Positions 35,060 to 47,083 of a stretch of 64,000 bases of DNA are shown here, one piece after another (within the stretch, counting starts at the first letter, position 1; each line of letters starts with the position of its first letter). Location: contig NC_080696.1 of NCBI RefSeq assembly GCF_030445035.2, positions 27,417,661 to 27,481,660 on the forward strand. Reading direction: 5' to 3'. A program made the translations under genes and the position numbers. Source of the stretch: Dasypus novemcinctus. Taxonomy: Eukaryota; Chordata; Mammalia; Cingulata; Dasypodidae. The notes beneath the pieces were generated by a model. It ran no database searches. It saw nothing but the letters and a program-made list of their open reading frames with translations, and was not told where the DNA came from.

Positions 35060-35440
35060 CGGTGTTTTAATTTTTTTATTTTGACTTCAAATAAGTTTTA
35101 GGTTACAGAAAAGTCATATACAGGATATAGGGGATTCCCATATGCCCAACATCCTCCCCCTTTTCCCATTTCCCCTATTAATAACATTTTATATGTGGAT
35201 GGTAAATTTGTTACAATTGACATACAAATATTGAAACATAACTACTAATCATTGTCAATGGTTTACATTATGAGTTACATTTTGGACCACACACTTTTAT
35301 AAATTTTGATGAAATTTAACATAGCCTGTATCCATCATTCCAAGATTGTGTAGAACACTTCCATCATCCTCAGAATACCCCATGTTTCACTAATTCTATT
35401 CCTCCCTTCCCCTCATGAGATTTTAACTCTCAATCTTGTC
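35060..35440 (-). repeat. LINE-1 3'UTR fragment, antisense
   Basis: Begins 'TTTTAATTTTTTTATTTTGACTTCAAATAAGTTTTAGGTTACAGAAAAGTCATA' (in parts) and contains 'GGGGATTCCCATATGCCC', 'TGGTTTACATTATG' and 'CCATCATTCCAAGATTGTG'. Related to the 3'UTR at 47110-47360. Confidence 0.6.
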
Positions 35441-36480
35441 CATGCTCAGTCTCTAACATTTAGTCAATTATCTTTTACTTTTCCTACCCAAGGCTGACTC
35501 CAGCTGTGGTTTTTGTTCCAGAAAATCTCTGATTCCTTGTATCTGCCTATTTCTCCAGAACAGATTTCAATTCTCTAAATGATGTGATTTTCAGATGTCA
35601 GATTTTTCTTATTTCAAAGGTGGATGTGACAACTTCAAATCCCTTTACATGATGGAATGTAAACATAGCCATTGTCATTCAATGGTACATATTTAAAAAT
35701 TTCCTAGTATGGTTTATTTCTTAACAAATAAGATTTTTAGTTAAATGGTTAGCATGGCACAATTTTAATTTTATATGTGTGTGTGCATGTATATATATAT
35801 ATATATATCATTTACCTTACATTCATTGTGCACAGAAATTTCTATACTCTGTCTTCATTAAAATTTATTAAGGCTCTTTCAATGTCCTAACAATGATCAC
35901 TTAAAATAATCTATCTCTGCATTCAAGAATATGTATTCTTTAATTGTTGCATTTATATTTTATAGTTGATGGCTAGATATTCTTTTAAATTTTTCTATCC
36001 TTTCATTGATTACTTACTGATTTTTTGCCTACTTTACTTACCAAAAACTGACAAAGGAGAATTTAATTCTTCTTATGCAAATGTATCTGTTTCATCATGT
36101 AGTTTTATCCAAAGTTCCAAAACACTTATTGAGGCTATATTAAGTACATCTATTAGTTTTAGAGACATCTACTATAATGGCATAAAATAAATTATTTTGG
36201 GTAGCTAGTCATTTGCCCAGCCTAGTCATGATTCTCCCTTTTGAGTGACCACCTCCCCTCTGGATTGATGAGAATGTATTTAATGAGAATATTATTTTCA
36301 ATAAATGCAGACAGGTGAAAGAAAAATGCAAGGAATATGGAGTACCTGAGGTCTGTTTAGAGTGGAAGTCTAACATCTCTTCAATATAATATAGTGGGTG
36401 CCCAGGTGGATTGAAGATGGATGTAAATAGGTGATGAAAAGTGATAAAGTAATATAAAGATTAGAAAAATATCATGTATG
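35440..36480. repeat. Segmental duplication block, right copy (pair with 15340-16770)
   Basis: Collinear with the left copy (shared strings are given there). It lacks the SINE and the L1 tail, so those are younger than the duplication. It contains its own (TA)n at 35790-35808. It lies about 2 kb upstream of the OR pseudogene. Confidence 0.75.
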
Positions 36481-37895
36481 ATTTAAGGATGGTTCTAGGG
36501 ATTCCAGGGAAAATTCAGGGCAAAGGTTCTTTTTTAGAGGATTCCTAGGAAACACTCTATGAATAATGCTTTGAGTGGTCTTTTTCCAAACTAGTCTATG
36601 TTTTACCAACTGTTCAGTCATTTTAAGAACAGCAGGAGTATACCCATGTGGTAAGAGAGGTGAAGTTGTGCACAAATATTAGAGAAATTTTGGTTTCTAC
36701 TACTTGATTACCTACTTTTTCTAGAGTTTTGTTCTCCAGTTTTAATGAACAGTTACGACTAAATCCCTTTGTTTTCTCTAGACAGATTTTTTCACATACA
36801 CTGAAAACAGGTTTGGGCAATCTCAATCTATAAGAAAGCCATTTTGTCTAGCTATATTTTGAACCTAGAATAAACTATATTAGCTTATGTGTTTTTTCAT
36901 TATATATAATATATGTCCACCATGAATTATTCTATTCCTTCCCTTCTGGCAGAACACAAAATAACAGGCAAATCAATTAACTGATAAAAATGTAGATACA
37001 TATTTTCTTACACAAAAGTTTATTTTTAATCAAATTATTTTCAGGGAGGCTGTTCTGGGACTTTATTTAGGTTAGAATTAGAAGCCTTTTCAAAATATAT
37101 TCTTTACATGGACTTCATTTCATTGTTCTTGGCAAAAGGTAAATAAATCCAGTATCCTTAGTTCTACTTCCCAGTTGAATAAGAAATCTCAAAATGAATG
37201 TGTAGTAATACCATGAAAAAATTATTAAGACACCCAGAATGGAAGTTTGTCCTCATTATCCTCAGACTAAGGACCTGTACTCTATATCATATTGTTAATC
37301 CAGTGTAAAAAAAGGTAACAATTAACTGGAGGTAACATTTGTTAAGAAGATTTATTCATGGAAATGTAAGTGTAGACTTGTAAACAGGTCATTCTTTCAT
37401 CTCATTAGTTCCTTCAACATAGCAACAAAAAACAACTTTCAAAAGTGTTTCTAACAACAACTTCTAAAATGTGCCTTTGGAAAATAATAAGCTTTCTTAT
37501 AAATAATATCTTGTGTCCATATATTCAGAAAGGCAATTGCTACTCTGAATTTCCTATTACAGTCTATCCATGACTTGAAACTGAACAAAACATGTCAAGT
37601 AGAAATTTCACTGAACTATTAGCAACTAATTCATGTTACTACTCTTATAAAATTGTGACTTGAGTTTTTAAATTTAAAGAATAACTAATGAGTTTACCTG
37701 CATGCATTGAAATTTAACATGAGATTGGCACTGTGTGGATAAATTATATGTAGCAAAGTGAAAGGGAAGAAATTGCTCAAATTTCCACTGGGAGTTAGTG
37801 GCAAAAGTGGATAGAGACATCATCTTTCCTTTACACAGATGGAGAACATCTGGAATCCCTTTGGCCTGTGCTTAATGTAAAAGAGTTGTGAAAAG
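36481..37895. other. Intergenic DNA without recognised features
   Basis: AT-rich. Overlapping short antisense frames at 36472-36826 have no recognisable domain. Confidence 0.5.
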
Positions 37896-37897
37896 CA

Positions 37898-38110
37898 TGG
37901 AAGCTGGCAACAGATAAAGGTTCATTACTGAGGTCTGCTACCTAATATCTTAATGATTTGGTGTAATTAATTGAATACTTCTTGCCTTTTCCTTATATAT
38001 AAAACGAGTATATGAACAGTAACTGCTTACTCATTTGATTATTATGGGATTTATATGCATATAAATTATTTGTAAAAGTGCCAGATTAAAATAGGCTCTC
38101 ATTAAATACC
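37898..38110 (+). repeat. MIR SINE
   Basis: Follows the MIR order: 'GGTTCA..' near 37919, 'GGTGTAATTAATTGAATACTTCTTGCC' (core), 'TTATATATAAAACGAGTATATGAACAGTAACTG', 'ATTATTATGGGATT', 'AAAAGTGCCAG' and 'GGCTCTCATTAAATACC'. Ancient mammalian SINE, plus orientation. Confidence 0.75.
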
Positions 38111-38526
38111 ATTTGATATGAAAATAATACCTTAATCTACAAAGGATTTAAAATAATCATGCAATAAAAACACTATGACCTGTGTTTTGTCTCAATTTGG
38201 CAATCTACAATGTTGAAAATGCTATTAACCTTTAATATTAATTTCCTGTATTATCTCAGATAATATAAGGTCTTATTCATTATTCTGAACCCCCCCCCCT
38301 TCTTAATGGAAAATCAGATTAATGTCACTGAATTTAACTTTTTGGGGCTATGAGACAATAAGCAGATAGAGCTTCTTTTCTGTTTCTGCTCAACTTGGCA
38401 GTCTTAATTGGGAACTTTATCATCTTACTCATTATCACCTGAAGCCACCTAATTGAACAACCAATGTATTACCAATGTAATACATCATGAAGAGATGTGA
38501 CCTCTTTACATCTGCTGTGGTTCCCA

Positions 38527-39012
38527 TGTTGTGGAATTTGAGAGAGGTTCAATTATTTGCATATAGAAAGGCCAGGACTCAGGAACGATTTTGAGAAGGA
38601 AAAATGGTTTATTGATGGCCGGCCAGACTTGGGAGCTTTCTGTTTCAAACCCAAGCCCTGAACCAGATTTTTGAGTTCCTTTTATACAGAGAGGAAAGGC
38701 CAAATGGTCCTTTTGTTTCAGTTCTCAATAGGCTGGAATTAGCATATATCTTCCACATCCTAGGTAAGCTTTTAGCATGGACTTCATACATTCTAGATAA
38801 GCTTTTAGCACATTTGGTTTGCATTTTCCCTGAATATTTAAAGTTTATAGAGTTTGCATTGATAAACTGTTTCCTGGGACTGGAGTTGTTGCCATGGTCA
38901 CCAAGGGCAGGACTGCAGCCTCTTCCTGTTCCACACCCACGAGTAGGACAGACAGTTTAGGTTAAGAATTATCTTTGAATGACAAAGAGCCTCCCACCCA
39001 TAGCCCATATCG
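38527..39012 (-). repeat. ERV 3' LTR (left copy)
   Basis: 486 bp. In minus sense it has TATA from the CTGTATAAAAGG element (about 38678-38688), as in the solo copies. The terminal CA is mutated to CG at 39012. Confidence 0.88.
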
Positions 39013-42000
39013 TTTCTCCCCTCATGCCAAAGTTTAACTTGCTAAGCTTTGGCATAATTTTTGTTGGGGCTATGAGGTGGATGGCTGTTTGTTGTTTTGA
39101 TTGATTACTTTATTTATCAATTTTCAGTATAGCATCCAAGAGCCTATTCCCATAAGTTTATAAGTTTTCACTCCAGGCAGTAGAATTCTGGGGCAGGGGT
39201 CCCCCTGCAGTCATTGCGGGGCCTCCGGGGCCCACATAGATCTCCAGCCAGGCTCCAGGTCCATCTATCAATCTTGTTTCACCTTTAAAGAGTCTACAGC
39301 TTTAACCTTATAGGGGTGCTGAAGGGAGATTATCTCTATTCTGTAACTGCTTCCTGCTGGCCATGGGCTGTAGTCATTACCTAACAAGGTGTAAAACTCT
39401 ATTTTATTTTAACTGAAGGAAGATGGATCTGGCCTTCTGCCTGAAATTGGATGAAGTTTTCATATAGTTAATAAGATGTTCATTCTGAAAGAAACAAACC
39501 TAATTAAAATTTTGGAATACCCGGTTTTAAAAGAGGACATTGGATTACAGAGGTAGGCAAGGTTAGGTGCCTATAAAGATGGCACCCCTTTTTAAAAGCT
39601 GGTGGGAACAGTATATATATATATTTTTCTTAAGTTATTTATTTTCGGAGAGAAATTGCAATAGATACTTAGCTTTGTTTGAAGATGCTTTTCAAGCTGT
39701 TTAATGATTGGCACTCATGTGCTCTGTCAGATGCTCCTGGTGAACTGGCACCCTTTGGGCAATTGGTTTCATTCAGGATTAGTACACCAAGTTGGAAATT
39801 TTCTTAGGTTTTAGCTGTGGGAGTGATCAGAACTACAGAATAAAGGTTTTTTTTTTTTACATTTTGGTTTTAATTGTACAATTTCTGGTAATTTTGACTG
39901 TTCAATAGGAGACTCATTATTAGCAAGTAAGCCTCATTTTTGCTACACAGTAGAGTACACTAGAATAGTAAGTTGACTGAGCCTGGTTTAGACTGCCACC
40001 TTACTCTATAGACATGTTTATTAACTGTTTAGAAAATGAATTTACCAGGAATTTAACATGTTTAATATATTTTTGCACTTGATCCAAAATAGAAAACATA
40101 ACATTATAAGTATTAGGCATATATTTAATACAGGATAAAAGTACAGCACTTAATATTAACTAATGTATTACTTAATGCATTAGGATTCTGAGTTGCAATT
40201 AATAGTTTTATGTATCAGGTTTGTAATACTTTACATGTTATCTCTCCATGGGAGCAGGCCATAATGCCAATTGTGTTTAAGTTTTACTTACAGTATCCTG
40301 GTATCATGGCTCCACTTAGCATGTTCTTCACACAGTGAGCAAGTGGCAGCATCATTGATCTTAGAGAGAGTTTCCAAGTATTCTACCAGCCTGGTGCATA
40401 GTGCTCTCTGGCACTATGGAACAGTGCCAGTCTGGAGGCAATATTCATTGTACACTTGTCTATACCGAGTCATCATTGGCAGCTGCAGGAGCTTGAAACT
40501 GCAACATAATTTCCATCAACTTTAGCAGAACCAGAGGCTGATATAGCAAATATTTTTAATTGAGGGGTCAATGACCAGCCTAGCCAATAACTCACATGGA
40601 GAGGCAACCTGTAATGTGTTCAAGGCTGGGTTTGAATACATAAGAGAGTTTGACAATGTTAAAGTTTATTCCTTGTTTTTAATATATTTTAAACAATTTA
40701 ATGCAACACATCATATTAAATGGATGTTTATTTATACAATTTTACCATTAAGATAATAGTAGGTATTTTACTTTAGTAATAGAGGGAAAAAAACTATTTT
40801 TCATTGTTAAAATGAAAACAGAAGATTCCCTATAGAATCAAGATCATTTTTATTACCACTTATTTAAATATGCACCTTGTGGTGGCCTTCAGACTGGTTT
40901 TATTATCACGAAGTTATTCTTTGCCACCAATACTAATCCAAGTTTTTAGTTAACAATGACTTCTAGAACTAGAACTATTTAAACGTTTTCAGTTTGGAAG
41001 ATGTTTTACAAACTCTTTATAATTGACTACAACCACACTGACTAGTTACTTTACATTTAAATAAACATCTTAAATTACAATTACTAACCAAAGAAATTTA
41101 TTTATTTAAGAGAGCATATCTACAGTCTTTCTTCTTTAGCTTAATTTTATTAATGTGAACTTACAATTTTTATTACTTTAAAGATTTTGTACATATGTTA
41201 ATTTATTAAATGGGTATTTTATAAATGAAGGGAGATTGTATCCAAGCTAAATAAAATTAAAACCATTATAGTTATGCAAGGAATGTTCTCTTTTTTCCTT
41301 ACAGGAAGCTAAAAACTTCTTTTCTTTGTTTAAGTTATGAAAATGAATAATTTTTAAAAGCATACTGACTACCAGGTTTCAAAACACATTACACAATTAC
41401 TTAATTTGTTTAATCATAATCCAGGAGACTTTTCTCCACAGTTTTTATGGGCTTTTCTTTACTTACTGAAATTTGTCAGCAGAGCCACTAATTACCTTTA
41501 TTTTATGGCTGACAAAAGGTTTAAACTGGGAAATTACAGGGCAAACTGATTCTTAACTCCCCAGCCTAGTAGATAGGTTTAATCTGCCACACCTACTTTT
41601 GCCTTCAAAGTTCTTGCACAGAGGAGGCCCTTTCCCAATAGTTCCTATAATCAAATTTTTATATGACTTTTTCATCCTGCTTAGTCTAATTTGGGCTCCA
41701 AGAATATTTATTCACATATATAGCTGCATATTTAATTTTTAACAATTTGAATAGAGCTCTTTTAGGAATTTTCACTTGTTAATTTGATATTATCATCCTG
41801 ATGTATGAAGACATACACTGAGCAAATGGGCAGACAGAAATAGTTAGACACAGAAACACAATTCATTGATGTTACTTAAAATTTTCATTATTTTATATAC
41901 TGTTTAGCTAAATTTGGGTTCCAGAAATATATATTACTTACATAACTGTATATTTAACCTCAACAATTTGAGCAAATAGGTAGACATGAATAGTTTGACA

Positions 42001-44440
42001 CAAAAACATAACTTTACTTACTTAAAACTTCCATTTTTTTACAAAATAATTGTGACTGCATAACATTTCAAAACTCCTGAAACTTTTCTTAATTTGCACT
42101 GTGACTGTGCAGTTCTACACTATGACCATGCAGTTTTACACAAGAATTTTGTTTCTTAACTAATGGATTGTAACCAAAATGTTTCCAATGTTCTAACACA
42201 ATTCTTTTTTGTTTTAGAACTTTACATTTTACCTTGAATTTTAGCAGAATTTTGGATGAGCAACAAGATTAATTCTTGAAGCCTTAGGGAGACTGACTGG
42301 TTTCTCTCATGAATTGCCACTCTTAGGAACACTGACAGAGCAGGAGACTTCCTTTATTCTCCCCAGTCCTTGGATATAATAAAACTCCAGTGGTCATTTA
42401 ACCCTATGGGCTAAGAATTCCAGCAGGCAGCAATTTAATTTACACTTGGATTCATGACAGAAAGCAGGGTTACTAATACCTGGACAGGAGAAAGAGATGT
42501 CCCAGCTCTTCTCTGGACTGTAGGGGCAGAAACTATTATGAAATAACCATAGGCAAAGACAAAGGGTGAGGTTAGGCTTGAAGTAACCATAAATGAAGGT
42601 AAGGTTAGTTTAGAATTTACACTTATAATAATAGGTTTAGGCTAAATTCGCTCAGTTATAATTTCAGTTATTTTCCCACTGTTTTATAATATAAATGCAT
42701 CTATGATCTTAACTCTTAGTTACAGTTTTCATTGATTTTTTAACCTTAAGGTGAATTGGATACCTTTATTAATTAAGCTACAAGAATTTTATTAGTAACA
42801 ATTCTGTGAAGTTTTGACTTTTTCTAGTAATGGACAAATTCTCACCTGCAAGTTACGCATTTAATTCAACAGCAAGAGAGTATTGGCATTTAAAGACTCA
42901 TTTTAAACTATGTTTTTACTTTTTCTACCATGAATTCTTAGGTGCCAGTAACTGACAAAAGCCAAACATAGATTTCAAAGTGGCATTTCATTCTTTTTTC
43001 TCTCTCTCTGTAGTCTCACATCCCTGAAGTTCCATGCCAGACCATTGAAAAGGCTATCAAGTGATTAAAGGTCTATCATTTCAAGTGATAGACTCCTTTC
43101 TTCAGATGAGTTTACAGTTTTAAAACATTTTAAAGTATTTCTACAGTCTTGCAGAGAGAGAGATTAGAAAAAGTAAAGAACCTGGGCAGAACGCAAATGT
43201 ATTCTGGGCTTGACATCCTAGTGAGGGAACTTTACTACATTTATTTTAATTCTGTTTTTCATCCCCTTCTCTTCTCCCCCTTCCAGGCAGTCAATAGAAA
43301 TAGAAATAAGGCTTATGAAAAGAAGGTGTGGATTCACTGGAAAGGGGCAAGCTGTTTCCCCCTTTCCAGCTTTCTGCCAAAATGGGCAGACAGATCCTAC
43401 TCAAATTCTGCACCCCTCCCAGGGACCCAGCCACCCTAAAAGGGCAGCCCCAACAAGCCTGGGTGTGTGGTGTGGACACAGACAGCCAATAAGCCCCAGC
43501 AAAGGGGTGGACCAGAGATGAGACAGCAGAACATGCACAAACATCCAGACTCCACAGTTTTGCCCCATAATCAATTCACCCCCTTGCCAATGGCAAGGGA
43601 GGATTCTAGCTCAACTAAATTCCACCACTTTACATAACCACACAACTCCAACACCAGCATTGAGCTGACACAGATAGAAGCACAAAGGTCACTAATCTAA
43701 CCCACAAGTTCTCTCTATACATTTTTTTCAGCATGGCTGCACCCGCAGCCATCATAAACCTTAGAGAGAACACTTAACATTAACATCTAGTATAAAGCGA
43801 ATTCATTCACAATTCAGCACCATAACAAAAGATTCTGGCTAGACCTTTTTCACTGTTTAACTTTACACCCAGACCAGGCTTCACTAGAAAAGCTGATCCA
43901 TTTTCCTGTAACCAAGTTTTTTAAAAATCCAGACCAATTTCCAGGACATTAGGACTCGAACCTATAAACAGCCCTTTCTATTATAATCAAGCCTCTACTC
44001 CTTCAGTGGATATAATACCAGTACCAGATTCTAACATGCAGTTAGACAAACCCAAAACACCAGGCTTTTTCCTGTTTTTTTCCTTTTTCCAGACCTAGAG
44101 AGAATGGATTCCCCCCAATTTTCTGTGGCTACTAGAGTTCTCTTGGGAGGTGATCAGCCTCCCTCTCTAGCAATTAAAGCTAGGGTTCTGCAGACTGTGC
44201 TCACCCAGGGAGTCTTACCTTCTCCCATGTTTGGAGTTCTTTTTCATTCCCAGAATCTTTCTCTTCAGACCTTCCATTGCCCTCGATTTTTGTTGGGAAG
44301 ATTCTGGTGGAGCCCACATCTTTTCTGGATTAAATTTAATCCAGGGGTGCCCAGATTTGTGGTTCACCTGAGTCCTCCCATCTTCCTTGGGGATTTGGAA
44401 GGGGTAGAAAAATGCTACCATCTCTGGCCTTCATTTGCAA

Positions 44441-44460
44441 TGCTTGGAGAGCCCCCCAAA
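44441..44460 (-). other. Probable ERV primer-binding site, proline-tRNA-like
   Basis: Directly inside the 5' LTR, the minus strand reads TTTGGGGGGCTCTCCAAGC. The TGGGGGCTC-CC core resembles the proline tRNA primer site used by many gammaretrovirus-like ERVs, with one extra G and a diverged 3' half. Confidence 0.5.
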
Positions 44461-44946
44461 TGTTGTGGAATTTGAGAGAGGTGCAATTATTTGTGTATAG
44501 AAAGGTCAGGACTCAGGAATGTTTTTGAGAAGGAAAAATGGTTTATTGATGGCCAGCCAGACTTGGGAGCTTTCTGTTTCAAACCTGAGCCCTGAACCAG
44601 ATTTTTGAGTTCCTTTTATAAAGAGAGGAAAGGCCAAATGGTCCTTTTGTTACATTCTCAATAGGCTTGAATTAGCATATATCTCCCACATCCTAGGTAA
44701 GCTTTTAGCATGGACTTCATACATTCTAGATAAGCTTTTAGCACATTTGGCTTGCATTTTCCCTGAATATTTAAAGTTTATACAGTTTGCATTGTTAAAA
44801 TGTTTCCTGGGGCTAGAGTCATTGCCATGGTCACAAAGGGCAGGACTGCAGCATCTTACTGTTCCACACTCAGAAGTCAGGACAGACAGTTTGGGTTATG
44901 GTTATCTCTGAAGAGACAAAGAACCTCCCACCCATAGCCCGCATCA
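44461..44946 (-). repeat. ERV 5' LTR (right copy)
   Basis: 486 bp, same start and end as the left copy. The outer end reads ..GCCCGCATCA. The OR reading frame resumes directly after the 4-bp target copy. Confidence 0.88.
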
Positions 44947-45609
44947 CCTCAGATAATCATAGACTTAGCTGCAGAGAGAAAAAATCATTTCTATAGAGAA
45001 TGTATGACCCAGCTCTTCACTGCCCACTTGCTGGCAGGTGTGGAAATATTCATCTTGGTGCCCATGGCTTTTGACTGATATGTTGCCATTGTCAAGCCCC
45101 TGCTTTATATGGTCATCATGAACCAGTAGAGGTATAATTTTTTGATCTTCATGGCCTGAAGGTTGGGTTTTTGGCACTCTATTGCTCTGCTGCTCATCAT
45201 CTGTGGTCTAAATCCTATCAATCACTACATGTGTGATGTGAAACCTCTTTTGAAACTGCTCTACAAAGATATTCAAGTAATTAATATCTTAGCTTTTGAC
45301 ATTTCAAGGATTGTTTTGGTTGTAGTTTTTCTTGTTCTGGAGGCTTCTTACATAAACATACTGTACAATCTTAGGACATGATCATCTACAGGGTGATGCA
45401 AAGCTCTCTCAAACTGCAGCTCAAACCTAATGGCTGTGTCTTTTTGTGACCCGTATCTATACTTATTCCCTACTGCTGGTAGGGATCTCTATGTTTTACA
45501 CTGTGATTACTCCCTTGTTAAATCCTCTCATTTATTCTCTGAGAAATGTGAAGATGAAATTGGCATGAGAAAGCAATGGCCTCATGGCACATTCAGAATT
45601 ATAAAGTAA

Positions 45610-46060
45610 ATAAACTGATATTCATTGCACTTCCAGTAATGTATTCTCAGTGTAATTATCATGAGAGATATTATAGAGATATTTAATCCTAGACATGAGA
45701 GATATTTAATCTTTCTTTGCTAGTTGTACTAAATGACCTCTGAATTTACATGAGTCAAAGAATCAAATATCTTTTATTCACCTACCAATCTTATTTGAAA
45801 GGATCCAACTAGTTACTGGAGTCACCATTTGATTTAGAAAAATAGCCAGAAAAAATTTCTAAAGAACAACATTTATTATTTCTCTCTCCTATCCAAAAAT
45901 TCGTATGGAAACTATTTTTCCTGGACTAAGATCTAGCCTTCTCATATATTAATCAAAAAATTTCCCTAATTGGTCCAAATCTACCTTGCTAATTTTAGAA
46001 CCCATTTTATTGGAAAAAGTATGTTTCTACACAATGATAATAGGTTTTCCCTTCCAGAAG
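45610..46060. other. Intergenic DNA after the OR pseudogene
   Basis: No recognised gene or repeat. Contains a small local duplication 'ATGAGAGATAT' (about 45660 and 45695). Confidence 0.5.
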
Positions 46061-46064
46061 ACAT

Positions 46065-46131
46065 GATCTTTGGTCTTGGCAATTTACTTAAGTTGGTGAG
46101 CCTCAGTTTTTGAATTATATAGGAAAATGAA
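46065..46131 (+). repeat. MIR fragment
   Basis: 'TCTTGGCAATTTACTTAAGTTGGTGAGCCTCAGTTTTTGAATTATATAGGAAAATGAATG' (in parts) is the MIR core and 3' segment. Confidence 0.65.
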
Positions 46132-47083
46132 TGTGACAATTTGAGATTATTTTTGTGAATCCCCCAAAAAAGAAATATTACGTCTGTAAAGTAATCTATT
46201 CTTCTGGGCGTGATACCCTTTGGTTATATTGGGTTCAGTTTTGGGGGCCTTGATTGAATTACCTGTTAAGATTAGGACTTTGTTTCAACCACATCAGTAA
46301 GGCCTGACTCAGGTTGCATCCCTATCCCCTTGGTGGGCCTATAATTGACACTCACTCAAGAAGATACACAGGAAAAGAGAGAGCTCTGTCATTTTTACCC
46401 TGGGGCCCCAGGGAGAGATGAGTCATTCGCCTGATACTTTGCAACTGACCTTGGGAAATGATCAGTGCTCCAATCAGCTCACAATAGATTGCCTTGAAGG
46501 GAAGGAGATGCAAAACTTTACAAAACAAAGGGACATGAGAGAGGAGATAAAGATGGGACCAGGTACTCACTGCTTCTGGAACTGAGAGCCTCAACACTAG
46601 TTTCCACCTCGTATTTATTGAAAACTACTGAGCAGCTATTTTCTGTTAGAACTGCAACATCATCTACAATAATAAGGAACAACTGCAACATCTAACAACT
46701 GCAATGACTACAATAGAACAGTCCTGACATTTACAATAAGGAAGAGCTAAGCCAGTTTCCCACAACAGAACAGAACACCTGAGACTGATATAGGAAGCCA
46801 AAAAGAAATGAGCCCTATGCCAGGAGAGAAAGGAAGTCGTGAGTGACAAGCCCTATGTCAGCCTGCAGATGAGAGATAGGAAGCCCAAAAGGGAAGGCTC
46901 AATCCTTACAAAGATCAGCAACCATTTTGCTTCAACATGTGCCAACTGATAGGGGTGAGAAAGAAACCTTGAGTTGGACTCTTTAGGGCCTTGTAACCTT
47001 CAGCTTTTACCCGAAATAAACCTTTTATAAAAGCTAACTTATTTCTGCTACTTTGCATTAGCATCCATTTGGCAGACTAATAT
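46132..47083 (+). mobile_element. MaLR-like LTR, long variant, sense
   Basis: Starts near TGTGACAATTTGAG. The 3' end CGAAATAAACCTTTTATAAAAGCTAACTTATTTCTGCTACTTTGCATTAGCATCCATTTGGCAGACTAATA (in parts) is collinear with 33105-33172. Middle segments share 'GATGAGTCATTCGCCTGATACTTTGCAACTGACCTTG'-type motifs with 32840-32930. A tandem CTACAATAAGGA / CAACTGCAAC-rich stretch (46645-46745) is extra. Confidence 0.55.

Larger units (their letters stand above)
38527..44946 (-). mobile_element. Endogenous retrovirus (class I-like), antisense, with two LTRs
   Basis: LTRs at 38527-39012 (3' LTR in its own sense) and 44461-44946 (5' LTR) begin TGTTGTGGAATTTGAG on the plus strand and end GCCC..ATC(A/G). They differ at 6 of the first 73 positions, so the insertion is old. 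Flanks are CCCA on the left and CCTC on the right, a decayed 4-bp duplication. The purine tract GAGGGGAGAAA (minus sense, 39013-39024) abuts the 3' LTR. The 5.4 kb interior is AT-rich and non-coding on both strands; I recognise no gag, pol or env. It also holds an internal duplication (41685-42040). Confidence 0.85.
38306..45609 (+). pseudogene. Olfactory receptor pseudogene (family 4-like), split by an ERV
   Basis: The 5' part, 38306-38526, starts ATG with an OR N-terminus including NVTEF and a degraded LGL*DNKQIELL, followed by a stop, frameshifts in TM1 and a damaged PMYYF region, up to the TM2 segment DLFTSAVVP. The 3' part, 44947-45609, resumes at IIIDLAAERK and continues through MTQLFTAHLLAGVEIF, MAFD*YVAI (the DRY arginine replaced by TGA), EL2 with NPINHYMCDVKPLL, TM5, KALSNC in TM6 and a TM7 remnant. 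There are at least four in-frame stops (near 45078, 45128, 45161 and 45381) plus frameshifts. The inserted ERV sits inside one codon-scale position of TM2, and removing it with one 4-bp copy of the target restores the local frame. Residue pattern groups it with the intact OR at 360. Confidence 0.9.

Noticed and set aside
43149..44475. Open frames near the 5' LTR of the class I-like ERV
   Set aside because: Most lie on the plus strand, opposite to the ERV's sense, and show no retroviral motif; compositional chance.
45163..45381. 72-codon open frame as a short receptor gene
   Set aside because: It is the stop-to-stop interval (TM4-TM5) of the OR pseudogene; flanking OR sequence continues on both sides in frame.
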